From Bacteroidetes/Chlorobi group bacterium ChocPot_Mid (lineage in GTDB: Bacteria > Bacteroidota > Ignavibacteria > Kapaibacteriales > UBA2268): a DNA stretch of 17,045 bases. The stretch covers positions 1 to 17,045 of the forward strand of contig RCNQ01000050.1 of the NCBI GenBank assembly GCA_003731675.1, read 5' to 3'. Shown here piece after piece: positions 1 to 8,720 of this stretch (position 1 is its first letter; every line of letters begins with the position of its first letter). Below the pieces are notes generated by a model, which was not told the origin of the DNA, searched no databases, and worked only from the letters and a program-made list of their open reading frames with translations. The translations under genes were made by a program, and so were the position numbers.

Positions 1-1
1 T

Positions 2-1240
2 GAAATACCACAAGCTTTGTCATTTCCGGAATATGAATTAAACATGCCATACGAAGTACTTTTGGGCTATGTCGCCCTCGATACAGTATGTTATTATGGT
101 AATATGAACGAATTTGCCGATTTTTTGACAAGGCAGGAGTATAATGATACTTTAAAAACTTTGATGAAACATTATTACCATGTAGTTGACTGGGACCCAT
201 TGAAATTTATGCAGTCAAGATTTTACAGGGATACATCAATGAAAATCAGAGTAAGACATGTCAGTGAAGGGCTTGATAATTTAATTAAGAAAAAATCCGA
301 CCATTCTTATTTGGATTATATTTTGTGCCGTACAGATATCATAGCACATGTTTTGGTAACAGATACGGTTAGTTGGGTTGATAATTCAGCTGATGAATTT
401 AGTTGGGCTAAATATGGAGCAACAGTCAAGTGTAAAATTTTAGACCCTATCAAGGGAAGAATAATTCCTGAAGTTACTGAACCTCAACCAATAAATGAAA
501 AGAATAATATCCCTCAATTACTTAGGAAAACTATTGCTGACACTGGAAAAACAATAATTTTCGACTATTGCTTTGGCTGGCAAAGGAAATCTGAGACAGG
601 AGAATTCCTTACTATGAGAGATTCGTCAGGAGCACCATGGATTAAAAAAGATAAAGAATATATAGTTTTCTTAGACCTTGTTGTTGATTGTGTGGATAAT
701 TATAAAATTTATTATTTTCTAAGAACTATTGGTTTTTCCGAATCTTCAACCGGACTATTATATCCTATAGAAAATGGTATAGTAATATCACCTTTAGATG
801 ATTTCGGTTTTGGAACCGGCTTAACAGTTTCCGAATTTAAAACCGCATTGAAAAACCGTATAAATCAAATAAAAAATTTTATTGTCAAAAATGGGATAAT
901 TGATAATAATTGGCGAGAAAATATATCTAACAAAACAAAGGAAATTATCTCGAAAGACTTGACATCTGTAGAAAATGAGATGCCCGAAAATCAAAGTGAA
1001 AGTTCAATTTTTTACGATAAAGTTAACTTTACTTTTGAAATTTACAATTTTTCGGAAAAGGTCAGCATTGAATTATATGATTTTTTAGGCAAAAAAATTA
1101 TGGCTCTAAGTGAATACAACTTAGGACAGGGTGAACATTCAATATCAATTAATTCTGAAAATTTGAATTCGGGGATATATTTCGTTACAATAAAAAGCGA
1201 AAACTTTAATCAAACTAAAAAAATGATTATTATTAAATAA
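2..1240 (+). CDS. T9SS-sorted secreted protein, 5' end outside the window (copy 1 of a tandem pair)
   Basis: The reading frame is already open at the window edge and nothing marks a start inside, so the N-terminus with its expected signal peptide lies upstream. The last ~75 residues look like a T9SS type A sorting domain: beta-rich, with IELYDFLGKKIM, then LNSGIYFVTIKS, ending in basic KKMIIIK. The usual YPNP entry motif is missing. The body is a diverged paralogue of the next gene, sharing NMPYE/DMPYE, the pattern DIIAHVLVTDTV...ILDPIKGRIIP, and KEYIVFLDLV. That order (hydrophobic strand, KG(R/K)IIP, then (K/N)EYIVF) resembles the OB-fold TIMP/NTR-like secreted domains; this is inference. 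The stop lies 5 bp before the ATG of copy 2, so the two are probably cotranscribed. The protein is presumably exported and cell-surface attached. No enzymatic motif was recognised. Confidence 0.75.
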   Translation, partial: EIPQALSFPEYELNMPYEVLLGYVALDTVCYYGNMNEFADFLTRQEYNDTLKTLMKHYYHVVDWDPLKFMQSRFYRDTSMKIRVRHVSEGLDNLIKKKSDHSYLDYILCRTDIIAHVLVTDTVSWVDNSADEFSWAKYGATVKCKILDPIKGRIIPEVTEPQPINEKNNIPQLLRKTIADTGKTIIFDYCFGWQRKSETGEFLTMRDSSGAPWIKKDKEYIVFLDLVVDCVDNYKIYYFLRTIGFSESSTGLLYPIENGIVISPLDDFGFGTGLTVSEFKTALKNRINQIKNFIVKNGIIDNNWRENISNKTKEIISKDLTSVENEMPENQSESSIFYDKVNFTFEIYNFSEKVSIELYDFLGKKIMALSEYNLGQGEHSISINSENLNSGIYFVTIKSENFNQTKKMIIIK

Positions 1241-1245
1241 CAATC

Positions 1246-2476
1246 ATGAATAAGAGATTTAAAATATTATTTCTGCTTATTTTCTTTCTTGGCTTTTCAC
1301 TTACACAAGCCCAGAGACCTCCTTGTAATCCGGATTATATCTTTATCTTATGAAGGCAGGATTCCCGACCACTTTCCCAAGCTAAAATTAGATATGCCTT
1401 ATGAAACTATGCTTTATTATATCTGGTGGAACGACTGGTGTCATAATTACGAAGACAAGGAAACATGGAATTATTTTAAAAATAAAAGTTTCGATGATGA
1501 ATTTAAGGAAATGATAAAGAGATTATATATTACTCAAGATTACAATCCTATATTATTCGTAGAGCATTTGTTTTATAATGATACTTTAATGAAAACTAGT
1601 CCGTATTGTCTTCAATATTATCTTAATGATAGATTGTATTATATAGTCCCCGAAAAGCAAATTCATTACTCATTAATGAAATCTGAAATAATTGTGCGGA
1701 TAAAAACTACCGATATTGTTGAAAGAGAGTTTGATGGTGATGGTTACATAATTACTTCGGAAGTACAGGATGTTATAAAAGGAAAAATTATACCTACATG
1801 CAAGGATATTACAATCCCCGATACTCCTGATGAATACGTCAGACCTGAACCTTATTTTCAAATTAATGAACCCGGCAAATGCTTCCAATTTGTCTTTAAC
1901 AATAAATATTCTGAAGATTTTCTTGAGTTCGGACAAATTGGAAATGAATATATTGTTTTTATTGACCTTGTGCCATTTTATGCAGATTCTCATCCTTTCA
2001 CACTTTGTACCGATTCTTTAAATAATTGTTATTATATATCTAAGATAACTCAAGATCCATATTTCGGCATATATTATATTTTTTTAATAAAAAATGATAT
2101 AGTCCTAGACTATAATTTTCTGCTCAATTACGGCGATAGTCTATTGACGTATAACGAATGGCGACAAAAATTACAGGAAAAAATTGACGAGATACTTAAT
2201 AAGAACTATACTTCTGTTGATGATAATATAATAAACAATAGCGATATTTCTGTTTATCCAAATCCCGCTGATGATTTTATATATATTAAGAACAAAGATT
2301 TAATTGATTACACAATTTCTATTAATAACCTTCTTGGGCAACAGCTAATAGTCAAGAAATCCGATAATGTAAGTAATATAAATCACATTGATATATCAGA
2401 AATACCTTCGGGTGTGTATTTTATTGTTACTGAATCTGCTAAATCAAGAAAAGTTGTTCCGATAGTTATTAGATAA
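1246..2476 (+). pseudogene. T9SS-sorted secreted protein, copy 2, with a frameshift between signal peptide and body
   Basis: ATG 1246 opens a textbook signal peptide, MNKRFKILFLLIFFLGFSLT then QAQ, but this frame stops at TGA 1351-1353. The mature part continues in the next frame to TAA 2474-2476. It aligns with copy 1 from about GRIPDHFPKLKLDMPYE onward, so homology enters the second frame just after the break. Moving from frame 1 to frame 2 equals one extra base (or two lost) at roughly 1325-1352. The body frame is open from TTG 1289, but the peptide from there to about 1350 is just the signal-peptide region read out of frame. The C-terminus is a clear T9SS type A domain (VYPNPADDF, INNLLGQQL, IPSGVYFIV, ending VVPIVIR). 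Without frame correction the body would have no export signal. A sequencing or assembly error, a recent mutation and phase variation are all possible; no long homopolymer lies at the break. Confidence 0.65.
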
Positions 2477-2578
2477 GGAAGCATTTTTTTCGTTATCAAC
2501 TGTTTTTCAAATTTTATAATATTAGTTTAATTTTATACTTTGAATTTACTTAACAATAAATTTATTCTGATATCTGAT

Positions 2579-3961
2579 TTAATCAAATAGAGAAACCATC
2601 AATTGGTCAATATAATAATTAGGTCTAAATTTATTTTCAAAAAAGAAGTTTTGTTCACCGAATGCCGGTTTCAGGTCGTCAATCCAGTAAGCATCAAAAT
2701 TTATTTCAGCTAAAAATGGTTTGTTAGTCCACTCTGGATTTCTTCCTTGAATAAATGTTAATACCAAAACATCTTCATTGAGTATTCTCGAAATTCCTAA
2801 AATCTGTATTTTCCCGGGGTAACAGGACATAACAGGACCTCTAACAGTTCTTGCATTGCCACCAACATTCATAAAGGCATCACGGAATATTTGATAAGCA
2901 TCAATAAGACTAATCTTGAAATATTCTTTAGCACCTGTATCACGCGGGATGAACATATAATATGGTACCATACCAAGTTTTACTTGTTCTTTCCACATAA
3001 TTTCCCATACCATCGGGTCATCATTGACATATCTCAAAACCGGTGATTGTGTTCTTATCACAGCTCCGGTACTCAGGATACGTGAAATTGCTTTTTTAAC
3101 TATTTCTGTCCTTAATTCATTGTAATGACTAAAATGAGCTATAAAAGATAGTTGCCTTCCGGATTTTACAACCTTTTCAAAGGTTCTGAGGATTAAATCA
3201 GAATCTCTGTCAGTAACAAATCTATAGGGCCAATATGACAGCGATTTGGAACCAATTCTGATTGTATGAAGATGTTTGATATTAGCATATAAAATCTGAT
3301 TGATGTAGTTAGAAAAGATTTTTCCTGACATTATCATCGGGTCACCTCCAGTTATCAGTAAATCAGTTACTTCAGGATGTACCTCAATATATTTTATTAA
3401 TTCATGAATTTCATTGCTTGATATTTTTACATCATCAAGATGCGTAAATTGAGGCCAGCGAAAACAAAATGTACAATAAGCATGGCATGTTTGACCTTGC
3501 TTTGGGAAAAACAATACAGTTTCATTATACTTATGTTGAATGCCATTTAGTTTTCTACCTTTATATTCAGGCACATTATCATTAAGTTGACCGGCTGGAT
3601 GCGGATTAAGCTCTCTGCGTATCTGATTTGCAATCTCAATAATTTCTAATTTTGGTTTTCCTGTTTCTATAGCATTTGCTATAATATTATAATGCTGTTG
3701 ATTAAGCATTTTCTTCTGTGGAAATGTCAATTGAAATATCGGGTCCTTTGGGATATTGTTCCAGTTGATTAAATTTTCGATTATATAATTATTAACCTTA
3801 AATGGAAGGACTGTACCAACTACTTTTATATCAAAGATTTCTTCAGGGGTTAAGTTTTCTAACAGAGGTATATTCTTCAAATTATGCAAACCAAATGAGC
3901 GATAGCTAATACTTTTCTCACTAAATAAGGTATAATCTGATTTTTTGTTTGCAAAAAACAT
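2579..3961 (-). CDS. KamA-family (lysine 2,3-aminomutase-like) radical SAM enzyme, substrate uncertain
   Basis: This is a 460-residue PLP/radical-SAM aminomutase homologue. It carries the CxxxCxxC cluster motif at C159, C163 and C166, the SAM-binding GGDP at 205-208, and a late PGKIQILG with K384 as the likely PLP lysine. Family members move an amino group between C2 and C3 of an amino acid using a 4Fe-4S cluster, SAM and PLP. R168, just after the cluster, matches the KAM arginine that binds the substrate carboxylate. The two KAM aspartates that hold the lysine epsilon-amino group (Asp293, Asp330) align with R340 and V377, so lysine is an unlikely substrate. EpmB is a less likely identity, being shorter. 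A strong Shine-Dalgarno AAAGGAG (3968-3974) sits 6 nt from the ATG. It is transcribed toward the T9SS pair, with no terminator seen between them. nhaA lies upstream on the same strand, 159 bp away. Confidence 0.85.
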   Translation of the reverse strand: MFFANKKSDYTLFSEKSISYRSFGLHNLKNIPLLENLTPEEIFDIKVVGTVLPFKVNNYIIENLINWNNIPKDPIFQLTFPQKKMLNQQHYNIIANAIETGKPKLEIIEIANQIRRELNPHPAGQLNDNVPEYKGRKLNGIQHKYNETVLFFPKQGQTCHAYCTFCFRWPQFTHLDDVKISSNEIHELIKYIEVHPEVTDLLITGGDPMIMSGKIFSNYINQILYANIKHLHTIRIGSKSLSYWPYRFVTDRDSDLILRTFEKVVKSGRQLSFIAHFSHYNELRTEIVKKAISRILSTGAVIRTQSPVLRYVNDDPMVWEIMWKEQVKLGMVPYYMFIPRDTGAKEYFKISLIDAYQIFRDAFMNVGGNARTVRGPVMSCYPGKIQILGISRILNEDVLVLTFIQGRNPEWTNKPFLAEINFDAYWIDDLKPAFGEQNFFFENKFRPNYYIDQLMVSLFD

Positions 3962-4102
3962 ATCTTTCTCCTTTCATTTGTTTGAGTTAAGACAAAGAAA
4001 CCTAACGATTAATGAATAACCGCTTATTCTCAACATGAAAGTAATCACCAAAATGCTCCGGCGATCAAATACCAATTAATAATTTTTTGCAAATTACAAT
4101 AA

Positions 4103-4119
4103 TATGATTTAAAATCATA
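4103..4119. repeat. Perfect short palindrome just past the nhaA stop
   Basis: TATGATTT and AAATCATA flank a single A. The palindrome lies immediately downstream of the nhaA stop (4121-4123) and inside a looser pair, CAAATTA 4090-4096 and TAATTTG 4122-4128. In RNA it could form a weak, AU-only hairpin, but no U-tract follows, so termination is doubtful. The rest of 3962-4102 shows nothing coding beyond the ribosome-binding site of the radical SAM gene. Confidence 0.35.
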
Positions 4120-4120
4120 A

Positions 4121-5269
4121 TTAATTTGTATTCATATTTCTATTTGTTAAATAAAGCAATAAGTAACCAATTGTTCCTGCAACAAGTGAACTTATTAGAA
4201 TAGCAATTTTTGAATCTACAACAATATTCTTATTCTCAGGGAAAGCTAAAATAGAAATAAAAATTGACATGGTGAAACCAATTCCTGCTAAAAATCCTAC
4301 ACCCAAAATTTGCTTTTTATTAATACCCTTCGGAAGTTTTCCCATCCCCAGTGCTAAAGCTAAGAGACTAAACAGAAAAATTCCAATCGGCTTACCTAAA
4401 ACCAAACCGAATATAATTCCCAAACTGTTATTATTCATTAGCCCCGTTGTCCACTCCGGATTAATAAGTATGGCTGTATTTGCCAATGCAAAAATCGGTA
4501 ATATAATAAATGCGACAGGTTTATGCAGGAAATGCTGTAATCTTGCCGATGGTGATTTTTTTTCTCCATGACCAAATGGAATTGCAAAAGCAAGCAATAC
4601 TCCAGATATAGTTGGGTGAATGCCTGAGTGTAGCATCAAAAACCACATGCCAATACCGGGAATGAGATACATCCACAAATTGTTAATCCCCGTTTTTCTC
4701 ATTAAAAGCATTATTATAAATATTGACAATGAACCAATCAGATAAATTAACGATATGCCACTTGAATAGAAAATGGCTATAATTAAAATCGCACCAAGGT
4801 CATCAATAATTGCAAGGGCTGTTAAGAATATTTTTAAACTCACAGGAACTCGTTTACCAAGCAATGAAAGGATACCTAATGAGAATGCTATATCGGTTGC
4901 TGTTGGAATACCAATTCCTGGCATAGTTTCTGTTCCGAAATTAAAAATTGCATGGAACAAAGCAGGTGTTGCCATTCCCCCGATTGCCGCAAAAACAGGT
5001 AGCCAGATATTTTTCGGATTAGACAGCTCACCTGCAAAAATTTCTCTTTCGATTTCCAAACCCACCAACAGAAAAAACACTGCCATCAAAGCATCATTAA
5101 CCCATAACTCCAATGATAGACCTAAAAATTGATTTTGCCAAAAATCAATATAATTTTGTCCTAATGTCAGATTAGCAAAAAAAAGTGAGATGATTGTACA
5201 AAATAACAATAAAAATCCACCAGCTTTTTCGCTTTCAAAAAATTCTTTAAATAATGTGGTTATTTTCAT
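4121..5269 (-). CDS. nhaA: Na+/H+ antiporter NhaA
   Basis: This inner-membrane antiporter exports Na+ (or Li+) in exchange for protons, for pH and sodium homeostasis. At 382 residues it is close to the E. coli protein (388). It is hydrophobic throughout, with about a dozen membrane segments. Diagnostic motifs are present: TATDIAFSLG at 123-132, the ion-binding aspartate pair in AIIDDLGA (D156, D157), FALANTAI at 260-267, and LGKPIG with K293, matching the conserved TM10 lysine. The N-terminal amphipathic segment and the GLEIEREIF loop also fit. It looks intact and functional. It stands alone, with a 5' gap of 121 bp holding the terminator of the upstream gene; no NhaR-type regulator is nearby. 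The Shine-Dalgarno is weak (AGGAT). Confidence 0.97.
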   Translation of the reverse strand: MKITTLFKEFFESEKAGGFLLLFCTIISLFFANLTLGQNYIDFWQNQFLGLSLELWVNDALMAVFFLLVGLEIEREIFAGELSNPKNIWLPVFAAIGGMATPALFHAIFNFGTETMPGIGIPTATDIAFSLGILSLLGKRVPVSLKIFLTALAIIDDLGAILIIAIFYSSGISLIYLIGSLSIFIIMLLMRKTGINNLWMYLIPGIGMWFLMLHSGIHPTISGVLLAFAIPFGHGEKKSPSARLQHFLHKPVAFIILPIFALANTAILINPEWTTGLMNNNSLGIIFGLVLGKPIGIFLFSLLALALGMGKLPKGINKKQILGVGFLAGIGFTMSIFISILAFPENKNIVVDSKIAILISSLVAGTIGYLLLYLTNRNMNTN

Positions 5270-5336
5270 AATTCTATCCTATGTTCATTAAGGAATATGT
5301 AAATATATGAAATTTTTGTTAATTTATCATTAAGAC

Positions 5337-5367
5337 AAAAAAAAGGACTGCCCTTGCGAGACAGCCC
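5337..5367 (-). terminator. Intrinsic terminator of the 668-residue T9SS protein gene
   Basis: Read on the minus strand, GGGCTGTC and GGCAGTCC form an 8-bp stem with two G-U pairs (plus-strand arms 5345-5352 and 5360-5367) around a 7-nt loop. A run of eight T follows. It lies 24 bp past the stop codon of the gene ending at 5391. An AT run on the other side could give weak activity in the opposite direction. Confidence 0.85.
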
Positions 5368-5390
5368 CATTTTTTAAAATTAATTATATT

Positions 5391-7397
5391 TTATCTGACA
5401 ATGTTCATTAGTCGTGTTGCTCTTTGGTTGCCTGCAATCAAAGTATAATAGTAAACACCGCTTGATAAATCTGACAAATCAGCATTCAAGCCCTGAAGCC
5501 CTTCATTTGTATAATTGTCATATACTACTTTTACTAATTGTCCCAAAGCATTTGTAACTTCAATTCTTACATTTGTTGCTTCTTTCAATTGGAATGTGAA
5601 TTCAACCAAATCAGTAACAGGATTCGGATAAACACCAAATAAATCAAATTCATATTTTCCTGCTGTTTCTTCTACATCCATTGGTTCAGTTATTCTCGAA
5701 TAAGAATATGAGAATGCGAACTCTACAATTCTGTCTCTTAATGGTTGTGGCAACTGATTAAATGGATTTTGTTGGTCTGCATAAACAGCTGTTGGTGCCC
5801 ATATTACGGGAATATTGTCAACTGCAGGAACAACAGGTGGTATCCATGTAGCTTTGTAGTTCACATCATCGTTTGTAACATTTTTCACGTTCCAGTTATT
5901 ATTGTTAATTTGTCTTCTTGCAATGAATATATCCAATATTGAAAGAGAACCTAATGTAGCATCAACTTCCTCATTGTTGGAATTCATCACTGTTATTGGT
6001 ACTGGTGTGGCAAAATTTGCAACCTTACCAGTTCCATCTTGATTCAATCCTTGGTCAATATATTTAACAACAAGATATTGTCCGTCTGCTGTAACAGATG
6101 CCTGAATTTCGTAGCCAAGAAATGCCTCTGTGATTCTGAATCTGTCTTGTGCATTTGGGTAAGTGTCTGATGCATAGAAAATCCATGGCAAAAATCCATT
6201 AAGTTCAGAAATCTTTACTAATGACCAATTTGTATTGTTTATGCATTTGGCTTCAACTAAATGTATTTCACGGATTGTGTCCTGAGATGCAAGAAATACA
6301 GGGAAAACATAACTGAAATTGTTATCTCCCCAAGCAACAAAACCATTCATTTGATTATAAGGCAAATAAGCTCCAATTAGCTCATATCCTGTTGATGTCT
6401 TGTAGTCTTCAAGTAAACTAACCGGCATTCTGTTGAAAGCTGACCAAGTTGCACCCTGGTCTGTTGAACTAGAAACTGCGGGGACACGATTATTCTCGTC
6501 ATCAGCAAAAATATTATTTACGGCTACATATACGTTACCGCTTGTCTTATTAACTGTTATTTCCATTGGTGTATTATATGACCTCTGCAAATCTGTCGAA
6601 GCACGGAAGTTACTCAAAGCCCATTCTGTTGGTAATTTTGATTGAGTAGCTTTTTGAGTTGTATTGTTAATTGCCAGTAAACCATAAGCACCATACTGAA
6701 CTGTTGGAGTCATAGGAACATTTAACATGCCTGCTGCATAAGACATTGGTCCGTTTCCTGTACCTTTCAAGTTCATAATGTTCCAGCTATATTGACTGCC
6801 AGGATTATTTACATCTGGATAAGGGCTTAATTCAGGAATAACTTCAGTACCAGTCTTAATACAATAGGTAACACCTGAAAATCTCCAGCTATCAGATGAT
6901 GCCGCGAATCTACCTAACATAGTTAAATTCATTGTTCCGACTGAGGTTGCATTTGTTGTATTATTAATTGCTAAAGATGGGTTAGCTATACCCATATCTG
7001 CTTCATTGAAAATTTTTACTGAGTCCCATCTCATTGCAGTTGGCTTTTTGGAATATATTTCACCAAAAATTTGTGATAAAGTAGTAGGAGAAGAATAGCG
7101 GTATTTTACACCAGCAATCATAACTATATCAGAAATAGGGTCATAAACAAAAGGTGTTGACCTCGAATATAAAGAAAAATATACAGGTTGAATATTCAAA
7201 ACAATATTCTCCCATGTCAAAGCTTGAGTTTTTTCTGCTTTTGGGTTTGAGTAATCAGCAGGAATTACCTTGCCATATAAGTTATCAAGGTATTTCAATT
7301 CCTTTTGATTAGCTTTAATTCCTGTTATGCTTTGCGAAAAAGCACTAAAAGTGAATGCTATAAGTAAAATAGCAACTAAGTAATTTAATCGTTTCAT
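5391..7397 (-). CDS. Large secreted protein with T9SS sorting domain, possible beta-propeller
   Basis: This 668-residue protein has a signal peptide (MKRLNYLVAILLIAFTFSAF, cleavage near SQ 21-22). Its T9SS type A sorting domain spans about 587-668: FGVYPNP, VTNALGQLV, LSSGVYYYTL, ending in RLMNIVR. The ~560 residues between match no family I can name. One perfect Asp-box (S-x-D-x-G-x-T-W, S311-W318) occurs, and strand-rich segments such as NVYVAVNN precede it. LAINNTT occurs twice (142-148 and 241-247). Asp-boxes are typical of sialidase/BNR-type beta-propellers, but a single copy is weak evidence and no sialidase arginine triad was recognised. The expected fate is export by T9SS and attachment to the surface or release. 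An AGAGG Shine-Dalgarno precedes the ATG. The gene is monocistronic, ending in a good terminator. An enzymatic role cannot be claimed. Confidence 0.88.
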   Translation of the reverse strand: MKRLNYLVAILLIAFTFSAFSQSITGIKANQKELKYLDNLYGKVIPADYSNPKAEKTQALTWENIVLNIQPVYFSLYSRSTPFVYDPISDIVMIAGVKYRYSSPTTLSQIFGEIYSKKPTAMRWDSVKIFNEADMGIANPSLAINNTTNATSVGTMNLTMLGRFAASSDSWRFSGVTYCIKTGTEVIPELSPYPDVNNPGSQYSWNIMNLKGTGNGPMSYAAGMLNVPMTPTVQYGAYGLLAINNTTQKATQSKLPTEWALSNFRASTDLQRSYNTPMEITVNKTSGNVYVAVNNIFADDENNRVPAVSSSTDQGATWSAFNRMPVSLLEDYKTSTGYELIGAYLPYNQMNGFVAWGDNNFSYVFPVFLASQDTIREIHLVEAKCINNTNWSLVKISELNGFLPWIFYASDTYPNAQDRFRITEAFLGYEIQASVTADGQYLVVKYIDQGLNQDGTGKVANFATPVPITVMNSNNEEVDATLGSLSILDIFIARRQINNNNWNVKNVTNDDVNYKATWIPPVVPAVDNIPVIWAPTAVYADQQNPFNQLPQPLRDRIVEFAFSYSYSRITEPMDVEETAGKYEFDLFGVYPNPVTDLVEFTFQLKEATNVRIEVTNALGQLVKVVYDNYTNEGLQGLNADLSDLSSGVYYYTLIAGNQRATRLMNIVR

Positions 7398-7622
7398 TTT
7401 AATCCTCTAATAATTTTAAAAATTAGTTTTTTTCTATTCCAATCATTGTTAAGACAATATTATTAATAATAAAGTTACATAATCTTAACAAATTACACTT
7501 AACGAACTACAAATTTATGAAAAAAGCTTTAAAATTAAAATTATTCTTTATTTTCAACAATTTATATTAAGTCATATCGTTTCATATTTTTTTATAATTA
7601 TAATAAAATTAAGGTAAAATAT
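7398..7622. promoter_or_regulatory. Divergent intergenic region between the T9SS protein gene and mrp
   Basis: This is 225 bp of very AT-rich DNA between divergently transcribed genes, so promoters of both must lie here. On the minus strand TAAATTTG (7510-7517) fits the Bacteroidota -7 box and lies within the motif TACAAATTTATGAA (7508-7521), but no TTTG box is visible at the right distance. On the plus side TATTTTTT (near 7587) lacks the final G. No coding sequence or RNA structure was seen. Confidence 0.4.
7508..7521 (-). promoter_or_regulatory. 14-bp intergenic motif TACAAATTTATGAA, copy 1
   Basis: An identical 14-mer occurs at 13937-13950 and 16966-16979. Each copy is intergenic and upstream of a minus-strand gene. 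Its complement contains TAAATTTGTA, which fits the Bacteroidota -7 consensus TAnnTTTG. Here it would give a leader of about 105 nt for the gene starting at 7397. Confidence 0.35.
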
Positions 7623-8717
7623 ATGTCAAAAGAAATTAATCTGAATACATTAAGAGATGAGATTTATAAGATAACAGATAAAGATTTAGGTTTAACAATT
7701 AAAGAATTAAATGCTTTATCTGATATACGCTTAGAAGAAAACACAGTTCAAATATATTTCGATTTAATTCAGCCAATTCACCTTATTGCTGAAGAAATTA
7801 ATAAGGAATGTCAAAGTATTGTTTCAAGATTGTTCCCAGGAATAATAGCTGAAGTAATTGTTAACGAACAACCTTTCGATATAAACAGGGATATTTTAGG
7901 GGGAGTTAAGAATTTAATCGTTGTTGCATCTGGTAAAGGTGGAGTAGGTAAATCAGCAATTTCTGCAAACATTGCTTCAGCACTGTCTTTAACTGGTGCC
8001 GCAGTCGGAATTCTTGATGCTGATGTTTACGGACCGAGCCAGCCAACAATGTTTGACCTGAAAGATGCAAAAATATTTGCTGTCGAGCAACCTGATGGCA
8101 AAAGTGTTGCCTATCCTACTGAAAGATACGGTATAAAAGTCGCATCAATGGGATTTGTAATGAAACAAGATGAAGCCGCTATTGTTCGTGGACCCATGCT
8201 TGCAGGGTATTTTTCCATGCTATTTGAGCAAATCGAATGGGGAGCTTTGGATTATCTGGTCTTCGACCTTCCTCCCGGAACAGGTGATATCCAGTTGACT
8301 TTAACTCAGAAAATACCTGTTACAGGTTCGGTTATTGTAACCACGCCTCAGGAAATAGCTGTAGCAGATGTCAGAAGAAGTATCGCCATGTTCAATCGAG
8401 TCAATGTAGATATACTCGGAGTAATTGAAAATATGAGCTACTTTGTCCCACCCGATATGCCTGATAAGAAATATTATATCTTCGGTGAAGGTGGTGGTAA
8501 AAAGATTGCTGAGGATTACAAAGTGAATTTCTTAGGTCAGGTTCCTTTGAACATACAAATGAGAGAGAACAATGACGGAGGTAAACCTATTGTTTTGGCT
8601 GACCCGGAAAATCATCAATCCAAAATTTTAAGAGAAATCACTGCCAAAATTATTTCAGAAATTCGTAAATTGAATTATAAAAAAAGCATAGATAGCGATT
8701 TGGAAATAAGTATCTAG
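7623..8717 (+). CDS. mrp: Mrp/NBP35-family iron-sulfur cluster carrier ATPase
   Basis: This cytosolic P-loop ATPase binds a labile Fe-S cluster and passes it to apo-proteins. The 364 residues comprise an N-terminal MIP18/DUF59-type domain (about 5-80), then the Mrp ATPase. The ATPase has the deviant Walker A GKGGVGKS at 104-111, DADVYGPSQPTMF at 132-144, and FDLPPGTGD at 214-222. The usual C-terminal cluster-binding CxxC is absent. Where many homologues read NMSYF then CPxC, this one reads ENMSYFVPPDMPDKKYYIFG (from 269), and Cys63 is the only cysteine. From memory, the same replacement is common in Bacteroidota Mrp proteins, so it need not mean loss of function. Its stop lies 3 bp before the ATG of the Nfu gene, so the pair is almost surely cotranscribed and cooperates in Fe-S delivery. 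Confidence 0.95.
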   Translation: MSKEINLNTLRDEIYKITDKDLGLTIKELNALSDIRLEENTVQIYFDLIQPIHLIAEEINKECQSIVSRLFPGIIAEVIVNEQPFDINRDILGGVKNLIVVASGKGGVGKSAISANIASALSLTGAAVGILDADVYGPSQPTMFDLKDAKIFAVEQPDGKSVAYPTERYGIKVASMGFVMKQDEAAIVRGPMLAGYFSMLFEQIEWGALDYLVFDLPPGTGDIQLTLTQKIPVTGSVIVTTPQEIAVADVRRSIAMFNRVNVDILGVIENMSYFVPPDMPDKKYYIFGEGGGKKIAEDYKVNFLGQVPLNIQMRENNDGGKPIVLADPENHQSKILREITAKIISEIRKLNYKKSIDSDLEISI

Positions 8718-8720
8718 TCA

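Noticed and set aside
17..19. TTG as start of the first gene
   Set aside because: The frame is open to the window edge, and a T9SS cargo needs a signal peptide that would lie further upstream.
1673..1993. Minus-strand open frame of 106 codons
   Set aside because: It lies wholly inside the second cargo gene, which has clear homology to copy 1; a shadow.
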